The notes: a model not told the origin generated them from the letters alone. 64,000 nt of DNA from Alphaproteobacteria bacterium (GCA_030425925.1 JAUHZO010000001.1:186001-250000); one strand, 5' to 3'; counted from the stretch's first letter, positions 18,144 to 28,629 are shown. Program-made: numbers and translations.

Positions 18144-21056
18144 ATGGCGGCTTCGGAGCGTTTCAGAACCTGGCCCCCGCATTTCATCGACCGTGTCTGC
18201 CTGGGCCTGTTCCTGGGCCTTGGCCTGTTTGCAATGGTCAGCCTGGCGCTGCCATCGGTGTTCAACACGCCGCTTGATTACTGGATGCGTGCTATCAGCC
18301 TGGTGATGATCATCTGGGGCTCGATGCGGCTGGGCCACCGCATGATCGTCGACCATATGGACCGGCTGGGCCGGACCGACAGCGGCGCGGTCATGATGCT
18401 GGCCGGGGCGGTGGCTCTGTCGGGCGTCAGCTTTGCCACCACGATGTTCGGCATGGCCGAGTTCGCCTCGCAGCGCGGCAGCCAGACCGGAGCGGACGGC
18501 ACCGGGCTGGTGGGCTGGTTCATCAGCCTGCTGACCACCTTTGGCATCCAGATCATCATGCTCTTCATCGCGCTGCGGCTGGGCGAACAACTGGTGCAGA
18601 TGCGCCCCAGCGTCGACGAGCAGTTCGAGGCCGCGACACCCCCGGTAGGCGAGATGCGTCAGGCTTTGCTGCGCAACATCCTGCGGGCGGTTCCCGTGCT
18701 GCTGCTGGCCCCCCTGGCGATGGTGCTTCTGGGCGTCCCGTTCATGGCACTTCTCGAAGTGCTCAGCGCGCCTGAAACCGTCACCGGTTTGGACCGGGTC
18801 GGTGTTGTGGCCGCTTATGGGCTGGTGGTTCTGGCGGTTGCCATCGCCTCGGGACTGTTGTCGCTCAGCTGGGCGGCCGGCGTGGGGGTGCTGCTGGCGT
18901 TCGCCTATGTCGGCACACTGGCGGTATCGTCGCTCTTCTCCTTCGACAGCTACTACCGGCTGGTGCAGGACGACAGCGATGTCGAGCGGCGCCGTATCGC
19001 CATCGTCGAGGAAACGACCTCGTCCATGCTGCGCGATGCCGAAACGTCCCTGCGCAACCAGATCGTGGCGTTGCAGGAAAGCCCCGACGCGCAATCGGTG
19101 CTCTCCGGAGTCGAGACGCTGCTGGACGACCTGCAGCGCCGCAAGGACGAGATCAACCAGAAGCTGGCCGAAGACGCCGAGGCTTTCGTGGCCCGGCTGG
19201 GCCAACGCCGCGACACGCTGCGTGCGGAATTGCAGACGCGGCTGGCAGAAAAGCAAGAAGCGATTGCAGCGTTGGACACCGGAGACGATTCGGCCAACGA
19301 GGCAATTCGCGCGCGGACCGAAGCGGAAACCAACCTGAAGACCGCGCAGGATGCGCTGGCAGCGCTTGAAGAGGCGCGGGACGACGCCAGGGCCGAGGCT
19401 GCAACCAATGAAACGCTCGCAGAGTGCGAACGCATCGGCGACAACCAGTCGCCCGGCTGCGAGGGAACAAGCGGGATTGCCGGGGAGCGGTCTGCCTTTA
19501 CGCGGTTTACCAACGCTGCCGTTGCCGCGAACGCACGCGCCACCAGGCTTGAAAACGTCGACATTCCCAATGCCGCCGCCGAGGTGGAAATCGCCGAAAG
19601 AGCGTTTGACCGTGCCGAGGCCCGCGTCGCTGCCGCCCAGCCACTGAGCGTTGAGGCCGTAGTTGCCGCGCGCCAGCAGGCACTGGATCGGATCAATGAG
19701 CGTTTTGACGATCGAATCGAGGAAATCCAGAACGCCATCGCCGCGCTGCCCACGCCGGAACAGGCCGGGCGAATCTCGCTCGAATCGCTGGAGGAGGCGT
19801 TCATCCGTTTCAAGGGCAATCCCGGCAATGCCTCGCTGGCGGAATGGGTGTCCGAGTGCACCAACGTGCGCCAGTCGCTGCTGGAGGCCGAAAGCACCGC
19901 TGCAGACATCCGCGATCTGGTCTGCCGCCCAGTCGCGATGGTGGACATGGCCCAGCAGGGCGACGCGCTGCGCGCGGCGCAGCAGCGCTTCCAGGGGTTG
20001 GGCGACGACGGCAATCCGCAGGACGGGGCGCTGGTCTGCACCTCGGTTGGCGGCCTGCCGTCCCGCACCGCCGAAGCCGATGTCCAGGCCGCGCTGGACA
20101 CGCTGGTGGACAACACCCGCACCTGTCTCGGGATCGCCAACCGCGGACAGCCCGAGATCGAGAAACTCCAGGGCCAGCTGACCGAACTGGTGTCGATCTA
20201 TCTGGGGCAGAACACCGACATGCGCCGGTCGATCGAAGACCTGCGCCGCGGCTCTCCGTTTGCCGTGGGGGCTGCGGCCGGGGCGGTGTTTGTCGATGTG
20301 CTGATCCTTGTCGTGGGCTTTCTGGCCGCGCTTGGCGCGACCGCCACGCAAAGCCACAACCCGATCCGGCCCAATCTGGATACCGTGCGCGACAAGCTGT
20401 CAAAACGCGCCGCACCGTTTTCGCGCGACGGCACGGCCGTGGTCCCGTTGCAGCGCTTCCTGTCCTATCTCGAACCGCGACGCATCCATGCCGCCCAGCA
20501 GACCGATCCGAACGTGGCCTACAACATGCTGTTCCGCTTTGCCCTGAACCGTGCGGCGGTGCGCCCCGAGGACGAGGCCCTGGTCAAGGCGATCATGGCC
20601 GCGGTCCCCGTGCGCTATCAGCGATGGATGCCTTTCGACTATCGCATGCCCGACGGGCAGACCGTGCTGGAAGAGCGCGAGGCGATCAGCCAGTCGGTGG
20701 TGGATATCATGTTCGATCTTGCCTATCCCAGCTGGACCGAAACCGACCGCATCGCCCGCGACGTGCTGGCAGAAGACCCCACAACCAGCGCACCTGCGGC
20801 GGATCGCGATGCCATCCCGGCGGCGCGGGCCGCGCTCCGGCTGCCGCCGCCGCGCAGCAAGGCCGTGGACAGCGTGCGCGCGGTGGTCGATTTCGAATCC
20901 CGCCGCGCCCGGCTGGCACAGACCGCCGACGGTGCGACACCGTCAGAACAGCAGGGTGGCAACACGGCGGGTGATGCCAGCGGGACCGCGCCTCCGCCGG
21001 CCAGGCCTGCAAATCCGCTCGCCGATGACGACGAACGCCCTGCCCATCAGGCCTGA
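18144..21056 (+). CDS. Polytopic membrane protein with long coiled coil (970 aa), unknown function
   Basis: About seven hydrophobic segments occupy residues 19-262. They are followed by a long charged region with heptad-like spacing (about 280-560), a Cys-containing region (about 560-700), one more membrane segment (about 703-732) and a C-terminal soluble domain of about 235 residues that ends in a Pro/Ala-rich tail. If the coiled coil lies between helices 7 and 8 it would be on one side of the inner membrane and could span a good part of the periplasm. I know no family with this layout. ATG 18144 has a strong ribosome site (GGAGGG, 8 bases upstream). It belongs to the same block as the PBP/SEDS operon and may be a structural partner of it. 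Confidence 0.75.
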   Translation: MAASERFRTWPPHFIDRVCLGLFLGLGLFAMVSLALPSVFNTPLDYWMRAISLVMIIWGSMRLGHRMIVDHMDRLGRTDSGAVMMLAGAVALSGVSFATTMFGMAEFASQRGSQTGADGTGLVGWFISLLTTFGIQIIMLFIALRLGEQLVQMRPSVDEQFEAATPPVGEMRQALLRNILRAVPVLLLAPLAMVLLGVPFMALLEVLSAPETVTGLDRVGVVAAYGLVVLAVAIASGLLSLSWAAGVGVLLAFAYVGTLAVSSLFSFDSYYRLVQDDSDVERRRIAIVEETTSSMLRDAETSLRNQIVALQESPDAQSVLSGVETLLDDLQRRKDEINQKLAEDAEAFVARLGQRRDTLRAELQTRLAEKQEAIAALDTGDDSANEAIRARTEAETNLKTAQDALAALEEARDDARAEAATNETLAECERIGDNQSPGCEGTSGIAGERSAFTRFTNAAVAANARATRLENVDIPNAAAEVEIAERAFDRAEARVAAAQPLSVEAVVAARQQALDRINERFDDRIEEIQNAIAALPTPEQAGRISLESLEEAFIRFKGNPGNASLAEWVSECTNVRQSLLEAESTAADIRDLVCRPVAMVDMAQQGDALRAAQQRFQGLGDDGNPQDGALVCTSVGGLPSRTAEADVQAALDTLVDNTRTCLGIANRGQPEIEKLQGQLTELVSIYLGQNTDMRRSIEDLRRGSPFAVGAAAGAVFVDVLILVVGFLAALGATATQSHNPIRPNLDTVRDKLSKRAAPFSRDGTAVVPLQRFLSYLEPRRIHAAQQTDPNVAYNMLFRFALNRAAVRPEDEALVKAIMAAVPVRYQRWMPFDYRMPDGQTVLEEREAISQSVVDIMFDLAYPSWTETDRIARDVLAEDPTTSAPAADRDAIPAARAALRLPPPRSKAVDSVRAVVDFESRRARLAQTADGATPSEQQGGNTAGDASGTAPPPARPANPLADDDERPAHQA

Positions 21057-21205
21057 TCCCTGTCACGCAGCCCGCTGACTGTTGCACGAATGCATGACAC
21101 GCCCCGGAATGGCGCAATGCGCCACCCGAGTCCGCTTCACTCGCCTCATGCAATAGTCAAAACAGATATGTTCAATGATTGCTTGGGGCTGGATTTTCGT
21201 CGGGG

Positions 21206-24082
21206 ATGAACGGGGACTTGCAGGATGATTCACGCCAGACACTGTTCGACGAGCTGGAACGGCTGGTCATCCTGCGGTTTTCCGATCCCGAGAACAGCCC
21301 CGCCGCACTGAGCAGAACAAGAGCACCCCTCGATCGCAATCAACCGATCTGGCAAATCTCCTTTCTCACGCCGAACGCGCCGGAAGAGCCCTTTGACGAA
21401 TACGAGGAATTCGCCGAAATCCGGATGGAGGACGGAACCTATCTTGGGTCACTCAACCGTCAGAAAAACGGAGATACTGCTCATATCGCCGAGGTGATTT
21501 TTGCACCGGCACCAGAAAACGACATCTTGCGCCTGGAAATCCACGCGAAAGTCGACAACGCCCCGGTTGCGCCGGTTGTTCTGGAACTGCACGCCCACCC
21601 GCCTGCGAACCCCACTCATGTCCGCCGCATCTTTGCCGATACAGCCCCCACCGCGCGGGTCTGCAATCTGGGTGTTGAGGACTTCGAAATCGGCGCCCCC
21701 GAAGCCCCGCCAACAACCAAGACCATACTCAGCCAGACCCGCGCGGTCGATGCCGACGCAAGAACGCTCGCACTGGGCCCGGCTGTACCGGAGCACGCGG
21801 CCGACCCGGACAGCCCCGATCCATTGCTTGCCATCGAGCCCCGGCGGCACGACGCGCTGCGCAGGCAATGGCCCGAGCGCGACAACAACAACCCGCGCGA
21901 CACGTCTGCCGAAGGCCTGATGCAGGTTCACTTTCTGGAGAATGGGCAAAAGGTGAAACCCGCACGGCTGGACTCCCGGGCAGAAACCTATGCAAGCGCG
22001 TGCCTTGGGGTGGTGCTGATGCATTTTCACCTGCGCCGCTGGTTGGCAGGGCACCCGAACATGCAACAGATCGCAAGGCACTCGATCTTTTCGCAGCGCA
22101 CCAGCGAGGTGGTCTGGGCCTCGTCGCTGTTCTCGCATCTCGGCCCCGTCTGCGACATCGTCGACGATTGGGTGGCCCGGTATCTCGCAGCCGATCTGGA
22201 CTCAGATGACGCCAGGCCCGACGCGGTCGACGACAACACCCTGTGGCACATGCTGAAACACCGGCTGAAGAGGATCGAGGCAGAGGCCTATGACGAACTC
22301 TACGACCCCTTGATTGCCGGCGGGTTTCCCGGAGTCGAGGCGCAGATCGCCAAGGCCCTGCCGCTTTTCATGCGCACCCGGCTTCTGGCCGATTTCCAGT
22401 GGCCCGCCCCGGGCGATGACGATCAGGCACTTCAGTTCGAGCGGTTCGTGCTGCCGCTGGCCACACGTATCCTGCGCAGCGCGTTGGCGCGCGACCGTGC
22501 TCCCGATGAGATCGCCTTCAATACCCAGGCCTTGTCCCCCGATACCTTTGACGTTGTGGGCATGTACAACCACAATCCTGCCAGCGCAGTGGTGCATCTG
22601 ATCGACACCGCCAGCTGGCTGCGCCATCACGCCAGCCGGCAGGCGCTGTCTCAGACCCAACCGCTGGACAGGCGGTTCTTTGTCTGGTGCAGTGGCGACT
22701 GGCTTGCCATCCAGATCGGTCAGGACAACCCGTTCTCCGATCTCTACACCCTGGCCGAAGCAACGTTCGCCCTGGCCGGTCGCCCCGGCACCGGACCCTC
22801 GCAGACCGGTCCGGCCCTTGCCCGCGGGCCCGAGTCTGCCTGGATGCGGCTGGTGTTCTGGCGCCGAGCCCTTCTGTCCGGCCGGTACTCGACGCCACAG
22901 GACATCGACGCCCTGGACAACGGACAGGCCCTGCGGCTGCTGACGGCACCGGAACTGGCCACGATCGAAGAGCTTCCGGAACAGATCACAACCCCCAACC
23001 CGGCAACAACGTGGTCCGAAACCGATCCGGCATACTGGCTGGCGCGCGAGCGGTTCGGGCCGGGGCCGCATCCCGGGGCGTACTCAGACGCCGCACTGCT
23101 GCGCGCCCTTGCGGAGCCGGACCTCGACACCGATCCCGAAGCCGGTTGGCGCCTCTGGGTTGACGCGGCGTGGCCCTTTCCGCTGGCCAGCCTGCCCGGC
23201 ACAAGCCTGGATTTCCTGTCCAACGCGCGCTTGATCGCCGCCCCGGACAAAGCGTGGAGCGCCATCGCCAGAGCCGGGGTTGGGGCGCGCAAGAACATTC
23301 CGCCAGAAGATGTTGAAGAAAGCTTTGCCACGATTCCATCGGGCGCACGGATCCAGTTGTCCAACTTCATCAAGAGTCCGACAAAAGAGCATCTGGCCCG
23401 ACTGCTCGAAAAGATCGACGGCGGTGTCGGTTCTGAGGGTTTTCGCGCGCTGGTCCCGCAGTTGAACACCTACCTGCGAAGGTTGCTGGAGGATCTGAAG
23501 ACCGCTGCCAGCAGCGAAAGCCCGTTGCACCGTTTGTTCCGCAACGTTGACGGCCCAAACGGCGTACTCTGGCTCGACCAGGACATGGCGTCCCTGCTTG
23601 GACCGCTGCTGGCAACACACGCGGACGTGTTCAAGACCGAATGGGTGCGCGACCTGCCGCTGGGCTCGGTCCAGTGTTCCCTTGCAACGGCCGCGGCGGA
23701 CAGTCTGGCCCCGCCCGGGAACGTCCCGCAGAACATTCCGGAACTGGCCTATGCGCCACTTGCCCGATCAGCTGCACCTGCCCTGGAAAGACCGCAGGAC
23801 CTGCAGCACCTCATTGGCCTGGCCGGGAACGCAGCGGTGCAGGCGCATCTGGACCCCGAGGCCGTGATTGAAAAGCCGGTCGATGTTCTCACCCGGGTCT
23901 GGTTTGCCGGGTACGGCGCGGACCCCGCTGGGCAACCGGCGGTCGCTCTGCTTGTTCAGAAGCTTTTGCAGAAGCAACTGCCCGTCGCCGGCAACAAGAC
24001 CGCCGGGCAAATCTGGCACGACGCCATCATACCGACGTTTGCCAAGGATGCCGCGGCCATCGCCAGCGTGCTTGGCCGCTGA
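21206..24082 (+). CDS. Unrecognised large soluble protein (958 aa), last gene of the block
   Basis: No family, signal peptide or membrane segment is recognised. The N-terminal 150 residues are beta-rich and resemble a sandwich domain, a polar linker follows, and residues about 230-958 are mainly helical with many Trp and Leu. The start is unclear: ATG 21206 is preceded only by CGGGG, while an in-frame TTG at 21179 would add nine residues. A 149-bp gap separates it from the preceding gene, so it may have its own promoter. It is transcribed toward tolB, which runs the opposite way, and the 261 bp between the two stops is one boundary of the block. Confidence 0.72.
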   Translation: MNGDLQDDSRQTLFDELERLVILRFSDPENSPAALSRTRAPLDRNQPIWQISFLTPNAPEEPFDEYEEFAEIRMEDGTYLGSLNRQKNGDTAHIAEVIFAPAPENDILRLEIHAKVDNAPVAPVVLELHAHPPANPTHVRRIFADTAPTARVCNLGVEDFEIGAPEAPPTTKTILSQTRAVDADARTLALGPAVPEHAADPDSPDPLLAIEPRRHDALRRQWPERDNNNPRDTSAEGLMQVHFLENGQKVKPARLDSRAETYASACLGVVLMHFHLRRWLAGHPNMQQIARHSIFSQRTSEVVWASSLFSHLGPVCDIVDDWVARYLAADLDSDDARPDAVDDNTLWHMLKHRLKRIEAEAYDELYDPLIAGGFPGVEAQIAKALPLFMRTRLLADFQWPAPGDDDQALQFERFVLPLATRILRSALARDRAPDEIAFNTQALSPDTFDVVGMYNHNPASAVVHLIDTASWLRHHASRQALSQTQPLDRRFFVWCSGDWLAIQIGQDNPFSDLYTLAEATFALAGRPGTGPSQTGPALARGPESAWMRLVFWRRALLSGRYSTPQDIDALDNGQALRLLTAPELATIEELPEQITTPNPATTWSETDPAYWLARERFGPGPHPGAYSDAALLRALAEPDLDTDPEAGWRLWVDAAWPFPLASLPGTSLDFLSNARLIAAPDKAWSAIARAGVGARKNIPPEDVEESFATIPSGARIQLSNFIKSPTKEHLARLLEKIDGGVGSEGFRALVPQLNTYLRRLLEDLKTAASSESPLHRLFRNVDGPNGVLWLDQDMASLLGPLLATHADVFKTEWVRDLPLGSVQCSLATAAADSLAPPGNVPQNIPELAYAPLARSAAPALERPQDLQHLIGLAGNAAVQAHLDPEAVIEKPVDVLTRVWFAGYGADPAGQPAVALLVQKLLQKQLPVAGNKTAGQIWHDAIIPTFAKDAAAIASVLGR

Positions 24083-24343
24083 GCAAGGGCAACGCGCGCT
24101 GCGGCAAGAACGGCTTTACCTTTTGCGCGCAAAACCGCCCCCGGTACCACCAAAGACAGGATCACGGCCCTTGGGGGCCCGTCGATCGCGCGGCAGACGG
24201 GGCGACGCCCCACAGGGTTCCGGGTCTGGCACACCCGGGGCAACGATCCGGTTTCGGCGGCCGCCGTTTTTCAGCCCATGCAAACACGACCCTCGCCATC
24301 CCGGAGCCTTGCCCGGCGGTGGCCGAAGGCGCGTGCGGCAGCG
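24083..24343. other. Gap between the block and tolB, no gene seen
   Basis: The region lies between two convergent stops. I see no gene, no clear intrinsic terminator and no obvious attachment site or transposon end. It contains a short palindromic GCGGCCGC-type stretch near 24258 that also occurs near 321, but this is too short and GC-rich to call a boundary repeat. Confidence 0.4.
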
Positions 24344-25744
24344 TTATTGCAGCGGGCCCCAGCTTGGGTCCGAGCCGCCCGCGGGCGTGCGCACCCGGCG
24401 CAGGTTGCGCCCCGAGATGTCCACCGAATACAGCGCCGAGGCCCCCTGCGCGCCCTGGGTTTCCCGGGCGAACATGATGACGCGGCCATTGGGCGACCAG
24501 GTCGGGCCTTCATCCAGAAAGGACGCGGTCAGCAGCCGCTCTTCGCTGCCATCGGTGCGCATCACGCCGATATGAAACCGCCCGCCGGACTGCTTGGTAA
24601 AGGCGATGCGGTCGCCGCGCGGCGACCAGACCGGCGTGCCGTAACGGCCGTCGCCAAAGCTGATCCGCTGCGCCTCGCCCCCCATGGCGGGCATGACATA
24701 CAGCTGCTGCGTGCCCGACCGGTCGCTTTCGAACACGATGCGGCTGCCATCGGGGCTGTAGCTGGGGGCGGTCTCGATCGACGGGGCCGAGGTCAGCCGC
24801 CTTGTGGCACCGCTGGCGATGTCCATCGCCCAGAGATCGGTGTTGGACCCCTGGGTGACCGAATAGACCACCGTGCGCCCGTCGGGCGAAAAGCGCGGCG
24901 CAAAGCTCATCACGCCCTCGTCCGCCTCCAGAATGCGCGAGCGCACATCGCCCACGCTGACCACATGGATGCGCGGGAACCCGGTTTCATAGCTGGTATA
25001 CAGCACCTGGCTGCCATCGGGCGAAAAGCGCGGGGCCAGCACGATGGCACTGCTGCCGGTGAGGTACTGCACGTTGGCCCCGTCGTAATCCATGATCGCC
25101 AGCCGCTTCTTGCGATCCGCCTTGGGCCCGGTTTCGGACACATAGACCACGCGGCTGTCGAAATAGGGCTGTTCGCCGGTCAGGCGGGAGTAGACCTGGT
25201 CGGCCACCTTGTGGCCCAGCCGCCGCACGCCCGAGACGTCCGAGGCGAACTGCATCCCCTGCCCCAGTTCGGCCTGGGCAAACACATCCCAGACCCTGAA
25301 CTTGACCACCACGCGCCCGCCCGAAGCGCTGACCGATCCGGTGATCAGCGCCTGCGCGTTGATCGCCTTCCAGTCGGCGAACTGCACCGGCGCGCCAAAG
25401 CTTGTCACCCGGCTGATATGGGCATCGCGCGAGATTTCGCGGAACAGCCCGGTGCCCGTCAGATCGTCCGAGATCACCTGCGTGACCTCGGCGGCCAGCG
25501 CCTGCGCCTCGGCATTTTCGGCCACGAAAAGCGGCAGCGCAAAGGGCAGCGGTTCCACCACGCCCTCGGTGATCTCGATCCTCAGCGGGCCCTGCGCGGC
25601 CACGCGGGTGGTCATCACCAGAACGCTGCCCAGCAGCAGGATCATCAGCGCCAGCCCCGTGGCAGCCAGCCCGATGTGCCTGTCGGCCCGCGCAATTTTC
25701 GTATGATCGGGAGATGCCCCGAACCGCTGTCGATGCCGCCTCAT
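24344..25744 (-). CDS. tolB: Tol-Pal translocation protein TolB
   Basis: Periplasmic beta-propeller that links Pal, TolA and outer-membrane proteins during constriction of the envelope. The protein of 466 residues has a long, positively charged N-terminus and a hydrophobic signal (about 24-48) ending near VAAQG. The TolB N-terminal domain follows (LRIEITEG, then GTGLFREI), and then six WD40-like TolB repeats of the form FSPDG, YSPDG and WSPNG. ATG 25744 is supported by a strong AAGGAGG. The gene is separated from tolA by about 11 kb of transporter genes and from pal by about 24 kb. It is divergent from a LysR regulator, so its promoter must lie within 25745-25968. Confidence 0.95.
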   Translation of the reverse strand: MRRHRQRFGASPDHTKIARADRHIGLAATGLALMILLLGSVLVMTTRVAAQGPLRIEITEGVVEPLPFALPLFVAENAEAQALAAEVTQVISDDLTGTGLFREISRDAHISRVTSFGAPVQFADWKAINAQALITGSVSASGGRVVVKFRVWDVFAQAELGQGMQFASDVSGVRRLGHKVADQVYSRLTGEQPYFDSRVVYVSETGPKADRKKRLAIMDYDGANVQYLTGSSAIVLAPRFSPDGSQVLYTSYETGFPRIHVVSVGDVRSRILEADEGVMSFAPRFSPDGRTVVYSVTQGSNTDLWAMDIASGATRRLTSAPSIETAPSYSPDGSRIVFESDRSGTQQLYVMPAMGGEAQRISFGDGRYGTPVWSPRGDRIAFTKQSGGRFHIGVMRTDGSEERLLTASFLDEGPTWSPNGRVIMFARETQGAQGASALYSVDISGRNLRRVRTPAGGSDPSWGPLQ

Positions 25745-25968
25745 GCCTTGCCCCTCCTTCGGGAACCCGTCGCTGCCACGCTGCGGGTCTGTTGCCCGCC
25801 TGACCCTAGCATACAAGACGCGACGGCTTTGCGAAACAGGTGTTGGCGGGGAAACGGGCAAGGCACCGCTCAGCCGGCGCGGCACCGCGCGGATTGCCAA
25901 GCCGAAACGGCGGGCCGATACTGAAGGCACAGGGGCGGCGGACGCCAGGGACGGGATCGGGGAACGCA

Positions 25969-26886
25969 TTGGATCTGAGACAGCTCGAAGTGTTCGAGGC
26001 GATCATGCGCGCCGGGTCCGTGTCGGCCGCCGCGCGGGAACTTGGCCTGACGCAATCGGCGGTCAGCCGCATCCTCGCCCGGCTCGAAACCGGTCTGGGG
26101 GCCGATCTCTTCGTGCGCGCCAACGGGCGGCTGACCCCGACCCGCCATGCCAGCCGCGTGCTGCCGCAGGCCCGCGGCATCCTGGAATCGGTGGCGGCGA
26201 TGCAGGCGCTTTCGGGCCGGACCGAACGCGACCGGCGCGAGCTGACCTTTGTCACCGTGCCCAGCCTGTCCTATGGCCTGGTGCCGTCGGTCCTGCGGGC
26301 GTTTGCGCAGTTGCGGCCCGACATCCGCTTCGGCTTTGACGTCCGCACGACCGAGGCGACGGTGGATGCCATGGTGCGCAGCGAGGCGGAATTCGCCATC
26401 GTGGCCCTGCCGGTCTCGCATCCGCGGCTGCGGGTGACGCCGCTGTTCCGTACCGCCAGTTGCGCCGTGCTGCGCAAGGACCACCCGCTTGCCGCGCGCC
26501 CGGTGATCCGGCCCGCCGATCTGGTGGGCGAGCGGATGATCTTTCTGCTGCGCCGCCAGCCGACGCGGCAGCTGATCGAGGACGCGTTCCTCAGGGACGG
26601 GCGGAAACCGGATATCCGGGTCGAGACGTCGAACGTGGCCACCGCCTGCCGCTGCGCCGCCGAAGGCCTGGGCGTGGCGGTGGTCAACGCGATGATGGCA
26701 GGCTATTCCACCACGCCCGATCTGGTGATCCGCCCGTTCGAGCCGCGCATCCACCACACCGTGGCCCTGATCGAACAGTCCGGGGCCGAGCGCAGCGCCG
26801 AGCTGGACCTGTTCGTGACCTGCCTGGTGGCCGAGGTGCGCCAGACCTTCGACACCCTGGGACTGACCTTGGACCACCTGACCTGA
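25969..26886 (+). CDS. LysR-type transcriptional regulator
   Basis: A 305-residue LysR regulator with an N-terminal winged helix ([10 protein letters not shown]..., [24 protein letters not shown]) and a substrate-binding domain like that of regulators of amino-acid-type ligands. An in-frame TTG at 25969 gives the usual LysR length and start (DLRQLEVF); an ATG at 25840 would add 43 low-complexity residues. It lies 125 bp upstream of a peptide ABC operon in the same direction, and a T-N11-A palindrome occurs between them, so it probably controls that operon and perhaps itself. Confidence 0.9.
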   Translation: MDLRQLEVFEAIMRAGSVSAAARELGLTQSAVSRILARLETGLGADLFVRANGRLTPTRHASRVLPQARGILESVAAMQALSGRTERDRRELTFVTVPSLSYGLVPSVLRAFAQLRPDIRFGFDVRTTEATVDAMVRSEAEFAIVALPVSHPRLRVTPLFRTASCAVLRKDHPLAARPVIRPADLVGERMIFLLRRQPTRQLIEDAFLRDGRKPDIRVETSNVATACRCAAEGLGVAVVNAMMAGYSTTPDLVIRPFEPRIHHTVALIEQSGAERSAELDLFVTCLVAEVRQTFDTLGLTLDHLT

Positions 26887-26918
26887 CCCGCGCGGACGGC
26901 ACCGGGCACGCCCAAGGC

Positions 26919-26933
26919 ATTCCGAACCGGAAT
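26919..26933. promoter_or_regulatory. LysR-type T-N11-A operator candidate
   Basis: The sequence ATTCCG-AAC-CGGAAT is a perfect inverted repeat with 6-bp arms and fits the T-N11-A rule for LysR binding sites. It lies between the LysR gene and the binding-protein gene, 79 bp before the latter's start, where an activator or recognition site would be expected. Confidence 0.6.
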
Positions 26934-27011
26934 ACCCCCAATCCGAGACTTCATAAGATTGCGCCGGGGGCAAACGGCAATAGCCTTCCGCCACACCTTG
27001 GGAGGTCTGAC

Positions 27012-28622
27012 ATGAAAAAAACGACACTCGCCGCCGCTGCCCTGTTGCTTGGCACGGCCACTCAACCAGCGTTTGCCCAGTCGCTGACCGCGGCGTTCGC
27101 CTCGGAACCCAGCTCCGTCGATCCGCTGTATCACAACCTTGGCCCCAACAACGCCACGCGCAAGCACATGTTCGAGGCGCTGGTGGGCGAGGACGAGAAC
27201 CTGGGCATCGTGCCGATGCTGGCCGAAAGCTGGACCACGTCCGAGGACGGCCTGACCTGGACGTTCAACCTGCGCCAGGGCGTGAAGTTCCACGATGGCG
27301 GCGATTTTGCCGCGCGGGATTTCCTCTACACCGCCTGCCGCATTCCGAACGTGCCCAACAGCCCCTCGTCGATGGCCGGCTTCATCAAGTCCGCCACCTC
27401 GATCACCGCGCCCGACGCGCAGACCATCCAGGTCACCACCGCCGCGCCCTATCCGCTGCTGCTGACCGACTTCGCCAGCTTCGGCGTGATCTCGGCCTCG
27501 GCCAACGGGCATGACGGCGATGTGACCTACACGCCCGAGGGCTGCCCCGGCATCGACAGCTACCTCGATTCGAACGCCTATAACGACGGCACCGCGACCG
27601 TCGGCACCGGGCCCTACAAGTTCGTGTCGTTCACGCCGGGTGAAAGCATCGTCATGGCGCGCAACGACGATTACTGGGGCGCGGCACCGCATTGGGAACA
27701 GATCACCATCCGTCCCGTCACCAATGACGGCGCGCGGGTCGCAGCACTTCTGGCCGGCGATGTGGACGTGATCGAAAAGCCGCCGGTGCAGGATCTCGAA
27801 CGCCTGCGCAACGATCCCGAGGTCAATGTCGTCCAGGGCGCGTCGAGCCGGGTGATCTATCTGCATTTCGACCACCAGGGCGACCCGAGCCCGGGCATCG
27901 AAGGTACCGACGGCAAGAACCCGATGATGGACGTGCGCGTGCGCAAGGCGATTTCGCTGGCCATCAACCGGCCGCTGATCGTCGACCGCATCATGGGCGG
28001 CCTGGCCGTGCCGGCGCGTCAGCTGGTGCCCGATTTCATGCGCGGCACCGACCCCGAGATCGCGCTGGAAGAGCCCGATCTGGACGAGGCCAAGCGTCTG
28101 CTGGCCGAGGCGGGGTATCCCGACGGCTTCAAGCTGGTGCTGGGCACGCCCAACGACCGCTACATCAACGACTCCAAGATCGCCCAGGCCGTGGCGCAGA
28201 TGCTGACCCGCGCCGGGATCGAAACCGAGGTCGACGCGATGACGGCCAGCGTGTTCTTCTCGCGCCGCAACAACTACGAGTTCTCGCTCTACCTGGCGGG
28301 CTGGGGGGCATCGGGGGCCGGCATGGCCTCGCCGCTGCGCGCTCTGGTGGCCTCGCAGAACAAGGACAAGGGTCTGGGCGGCACCAACCGCGGGCGCTAT
28401 TCCAACCCCGAGCTGGATGCCGTGATCGAAGAGGCGCTGGCCACGGTCGAGCCCGAGGCGCATGACGCGCTGCTGCGCAAGGCCAGCCGGATCGTCGTCG
28501 ACGATGTGGCGATCCTGCCGCTGCACTTCGAAGTGACCCCCTGGGCCCTGCGGGCCGGTCTGACCATGGACCCCCGCGCCGACCAGCACACGGTTCTGAC
28601 CTCGGTGCGTCCGGCAGAATGA
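27012..28622 (+). CDS. Peptide ABC transporter substrate-binding protein (SBP family 5)
   Basis: Periplasmic receptor for small peptides or related amides. The 536-residue protein has a clear signal peptide ending AFAQS (cleavage near residue 22). It then shows the family-5 pattern: SEPSSVDPLY, MLAESWTTSEDGLTWTF, LRQGVKFHDG and, further on, VRKAISLAINR. ATG 27012 has an ideal TGGGAGGTCTGAC upstream. It is the first gene of a transporter operon that also carries gamma-glutamyltransferase-like and M20 amidohydrolase genes, which points to gamma-glutamyl or acyl-glutamate-type peptides as ligands, but the ligand cannot be read from the sequence. Confidence 0.93.
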   Translation: MKKTTLAAAALLLGTATQPAFAQSLTAAFASEPSSVDPLYHNLGPNNATRKHMFEALVGEDENLGIVPMLAESWTTSEDGLTWTFNLRQGVKFHDGGDFAARDFLYTACRIPNVPNSPSSMAGFIKSATSITAPDAQTIQVTTAAPYPLLLTDFASFGVISASANGHDGDVTYTPEGCPGIDSYLDSNAYNDGTATVGTGPYKFVSFTPGESIVMARNDDYWGAAPHWEQITIRPVTNDGARVAALLAGDVDVIEKPPVQDLERLRNDPEVNVVQGASSRVIYLHFDHQGDPSPGIEGTDGKNPMMDVRVRKAISLAINRPLIVDRIMGGLAVPARQLVPDFMRGTDPEIALEEPDLDEAKRLLAEAGYPDGFKLVLGTPNDRYINDSKIAQAVAQMLTRAGIETEVDAMTASVFFSRRNNYEFSLYLAGWGASGAGMASPLRALVASQNKDKGLGGTNRGRYSNPELDAVIEEALATVEPEAHDALLRKASRIVVDDVAILPLHFEVTPWALRAGLTMDPRADQHTVLTSVRPAE

Positions 28623-28629
28623 CGACAAC

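Noticed and set aside
259-24343. Prophage or transposon carrying the block
   Set aside because: No integrase, transposase, phage genes, tRNA or clear terminal repeats were seen at either boundary, and the base composition is like that of the surrounding genes except for promoters.
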